NCBI GenBank assembly: GCA_021636625.1
Contig: JAJWLX010000111.1
Span: 1-6,382, forward strand
DNA length: 6,382 bases
DNA from: Prevotella sp.
Lineage (GTDB): Bacteria > Bacteroidota > Bacteroidia > Bacteroidales > Bacteroidaceae
Direction of reading: 5' to 3'
A program made the position numbers and the translations under genes. Each line of letters opens with the position of its first letter. Position 1 is the stretch's first letter. Shown here piece after piece: positions 5,077-6,382 of this stretch. The notes under the pieces are model-generated. The model had not been told where the DNA came from, ran no database searches, and was given only the letters and a program-made list of their open reading frames with translations.

Positions 5077-6129
5077 ATGAGAAAATATGTAATTGCATTG
5101 GCAGCAGCGCTGCTGCCAACGATGGGTATGTTTGCCCAGACATTTAGTGAGCCTTGCATCCCTGGCAAGGTGTACACCAAGAGTATTGACGCTTCCGTGA
5201 CGGTGGGTACAACCGGTGTCGGTGTGGATGTGGCTGTGCCACTGAATGATGTCTTTCAGGTTCGTACGGGTTTCTCCTTTACTCCCCGTGTGCATGCTAC
5301 CATGAACTTTGCGGTTCAGGTGGGTGATGAGAAGGAGAGTGAGCAGGTGCAGGCAGAGAAGTTCAATCGCCTCGCTGACATGCTGGAGGAATATACCGGT
5401 ACCAGAGTAGGAAATAGCATTGATATGGTGGGTACTCCAACGATGAACAACTTCAAGTTGCTTGTGGATGTTCATCCTTTCCGCAACAAGAACTGGCACG
5501 TTACTACCGGTTTCTATTGGGGACCTTCACAGGTTGCCAAGGCTGAGAATGCAGTCTATGATGGAACCTCTCTGGTGGCTGTAAGTATGTACAACAACCT
5601 CTATGAGCGTGTGAAGAACTCTTATGAAAACTTTGTACCTTATATGTCTGTAGGTGATCAGCAGTTGGTAGCTGGCAAGGATCTCTATGATAAGTTCATG
5701 AGTTATGGCAGAATGGGTGTAACCCTGGGCGAGCGCAAGGATGGTACTCCATTCCGTCTGGAGCCGGATGCTAATAATAATGTATCTGCTACCATCAAGG
5801 TAAACAACTTCAAGCCTTATTTAGGTTTCGGTTATGGTGGCAAGCTCTTCAAGAATAGCGACGATTATTATGTTTCCTTCGATGCCGGAGTCTTGTTCTG
5901 GGGTGGTACTCCAAAGATCATGACCAACGATATCCAGAAGGTTACCTTTACAGCCAACGAGGATTATACAGAAGCGGTGAAGCATGTTACCACAGAATCA
6001 GGTGTGGATTTGGCAAAGGATGTGAAGAACGTACCGGGTAAGGTAGGCGACTATGTGGATCTCTTGAAGAGCTTCAAGGTTTATCCTGTAGTAGAACTTC
6101 GTTTGACCCGCCGAATCTGGGTGAAATAA
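5077..6129 (+). CDS. Outer membrane beta-barrel protein, unknown function
   Basis: The start is ATG at 5077, giving 350 aa. It directly precedes a good Sec signal peptide (residues 1-20, cleavage near MFA-Q) and lies downstream of the promoter at 5017-5047. An in-frame extension to a TTG at 5035 is rejected. The mature protein shows alternating beta-strand patterns: residues 34-80, FKLLVDVHPFRNKNWHVTTGFYWG around 126-149, and a strand pair with KVNNFKPYLGFGYGGK and VSFDAGVLFWGGTPK (241-280). The latter pair resembles uncharacterised Bacteroidales barrel proteins. The end, YPVVELRLTRRIWVK, resembles a closing barrel strand, although it runs three residues past the last aromatic. Charged loops at 83-115 and 285-330 may face outward. 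No enzyme motif is seen. It is monocistronic, and the next transcript is the rRNA operon. Transport or structural roles are both possible. Confidence 0.88.
   Translation: MRKYVIALAAALLPTMGMFAQTFSEPCIPGKVYTKSIDASVTVGTTGVGVDVAVPLNDVFQVRTGFSFTPRVHATMNFAVQVGDEKESEQVQAEKFNRLADMLEEYTGTRVGNSIDMVGTPTMNNFKLLVDVHPFRNKNWHVTTGFYWGPSQVAKAENAVYDGTSLVAVSMYNNLYERVKNSYENFVPYMSVGDQQLVAGKDLYDKFMSYGRMGVTLGERKDGTPFRLEPDANNNVSATIKVNNFKPYLGFGYGGKLFKNSDDYYVSFDAGVLFWGGTPKIMTNDIQKVTFTANEDYTEAVKHVTTESGVDLAKDVKNVPGKVGDYVDLLKSFKVYPVVELRLTRRIWVK
5098..5119. repeat. Perfect 22-bp palindrome in signal-peptide codons
   Basis: The half-site TTGGCAGCAGC (5098-5108) is followed without a gap by its exact reverse complement (5109-5119). 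In mRNA it would form a 9-bp stem with a GCGC loop, starting 21 nt after the A of the start codon. It encodes the Ala/Leu core of the signal peptide with codons (GCA, GCG, CTG) that are uncommon elsewhere in the window. It may be a coding coincidence, a translation-tuning hairpin or an operator. Confidence 0.8.
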
Positions 6130-6168
6130 GGCAGGATGTGTGCCTACACACCCAGGTGGCTTTAAAAC

Positions 6169-6202
6169 GGCGATTTGGGGCGAAAATAGGCGATTTGAGG
6201 CG
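6169..6202. repeat. Two 14-bp direct repeats at 20-bp spacing
   Basis: GGCGATTTGGGGCG (6169-6182) and GGCGATTTGAGGCG (6189-6202) differ at one base and start 20 bp apart, about two helix turns. A looser relative, GGCGGTTTTTG, lies at 6230-6240. They sit 60-90 bp upstream of the rRNA-type promoter, where activator sites would be expected, but no known motif is recognised. Confidence 0.65.
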
Positions 6203-6259
6203 TGAAAGTGTTTAAGACTGTTAAATAGTGGCGGTTTTTGAAACTTTTCTCTCCGAAAA

Positions 6260-6291
6260 TTTGGTGGTTTCGCAAAATGTTAGTACTTTTG
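6260..6291 (+). promoter_or_regulatory. rRNA operon promoter, full Bacteroidota consensus
   Basis: TTTG (6260-6263) is separated by exactly 20 bp from TACTTTTG (6284-6291), matching both the -33 and the TAnnTTTG -7 elements. It is the best promoter match in the window, as expected for an rRNA operon. The A/T-rich stretch upstream (about 6234-6260) could act as an UP-like element. Transcription should start near 6296-6299. Confidence 0.85.
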
Positions 6292-6295
6292 CACT

Positions 6296-6382
6296 CGCTT
6301 TTGAGAAATCACTTCTCTAAGCAATATAAGAAAGAGTTCTTTGAAAGATTTTACATAAACAGACAAGTAGTACAAGAAGCGG
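6296..6382 (+). other. Start of rRNA operon leader, 16S gene beyond window
   Basis: This segment resembles the leader that precedes 16S rRNA in Prevotella and Bacteroides. A small hairpin, GAGAA (6303-6307) with TTCTC (6313-6317), acts as a boxB-like element. It is followed by GTTCTTTGAAAGA (6336-6348), a boxA-like antitermination sequence, and by the ACATAAACAGACAAG and AGTACAAGAAGCGG stretches that commonly sit shortly before 16S. The mature 16S 5' end (AGAGTTTGATC) is not present, so the rRNA itself starts to the right. Identification rests on remembered similarity, not a search. Confidence 0.75.

Noticed and set aside
4885..5499. 204-codon open frame on the minus strand across a terminator and the barrel gene
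   Set aside because: It crosses the terminator and promoter at 5001-5047, and its His/Thr/Cys-rich product looks like an antisense shadow.
6138..6151. Hairpin GTGTG-CCTA-CACAC after the barrel gene, as a possible terminator
   Set aside because: The stem is only 5 bp and no real T-tract follows. Termination may occur nearby, but this structure does not support a call.

Overview
The window looks like chromosomal DNA of a gut or oral Bacteroidales bacterium, most likely Prevotella/Segatella. Three things point there: promoters of the Bacteroidota type (TTG or TTTG, then about 20 bp, then TAnnTTTG); A-rich stretches rather than strong Shine-Dalgarno sites before most genes; and envelope proteins typical of that order (a lipoprotein with an acidic stretch after its Cys, a Bacteroidales-style OmpA with the GYADKGTG motif, and a secreted protein ending in a sorting-domain-like tail). 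The last ~90 bases resemble the leader of a Bacteroidales rRNA operon. The species call is inference; no search was run.

Layout, all genes on the + strand: (1) 1-518 is non-coding or leader DNA. It holds a 9-bp-periodic GTCACC array, an 11-bp GGGGAGAAAAG repeat, a promoter near 336-343 and a leader of about 170 nt with two tiny nested reading frames. (2) 519-3718 is a probable two-gene operon: a 659-aa surface lipoprotein and a 377-aa OmpA-family porin, separated by 86 bp with a hairpin and closed by a strong intrinsic terminator (3758-3809). Both genes use a narrow codon set (GCT, AAG, GGT, TTG/CTT), which suggests high expression. (3) 3829-4998 encodes a 389-aa secreted protein with a possible beta-trefoil N-terminus and a C-terminal sorting-like domain, followed at once by a terminator. 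(4) 5077-6129 encodes a 350-aa outer-membrane beta-barrel protein; its promoter overlaps the preceding terminator. (5) 6130-6382 has a 20-bp-spaced repeat, a textbook rRNA-type promoter and the start of the rrn leader with a boxA-like element.

Functional reading: this is a block of cell-envelope genes just upstream of an rRNA operon. The OmpA-like protein should tether the outer membrane to peptidoglycan, and the lipoprotein co-expressed with it probably sits on the outer surface. The other two genes are separate transcription units for a secreted protein and a barrel protein. I see no phage, CRISPR, toxin-antitoxin, transposase or defence genes. The notable signals are regulatory: promoters built into terminators, a perfect 22-bp palindrome in a signal-peptide coding region, short upstream reading frames overlapping starts, and short repeats before the first and last promoters.
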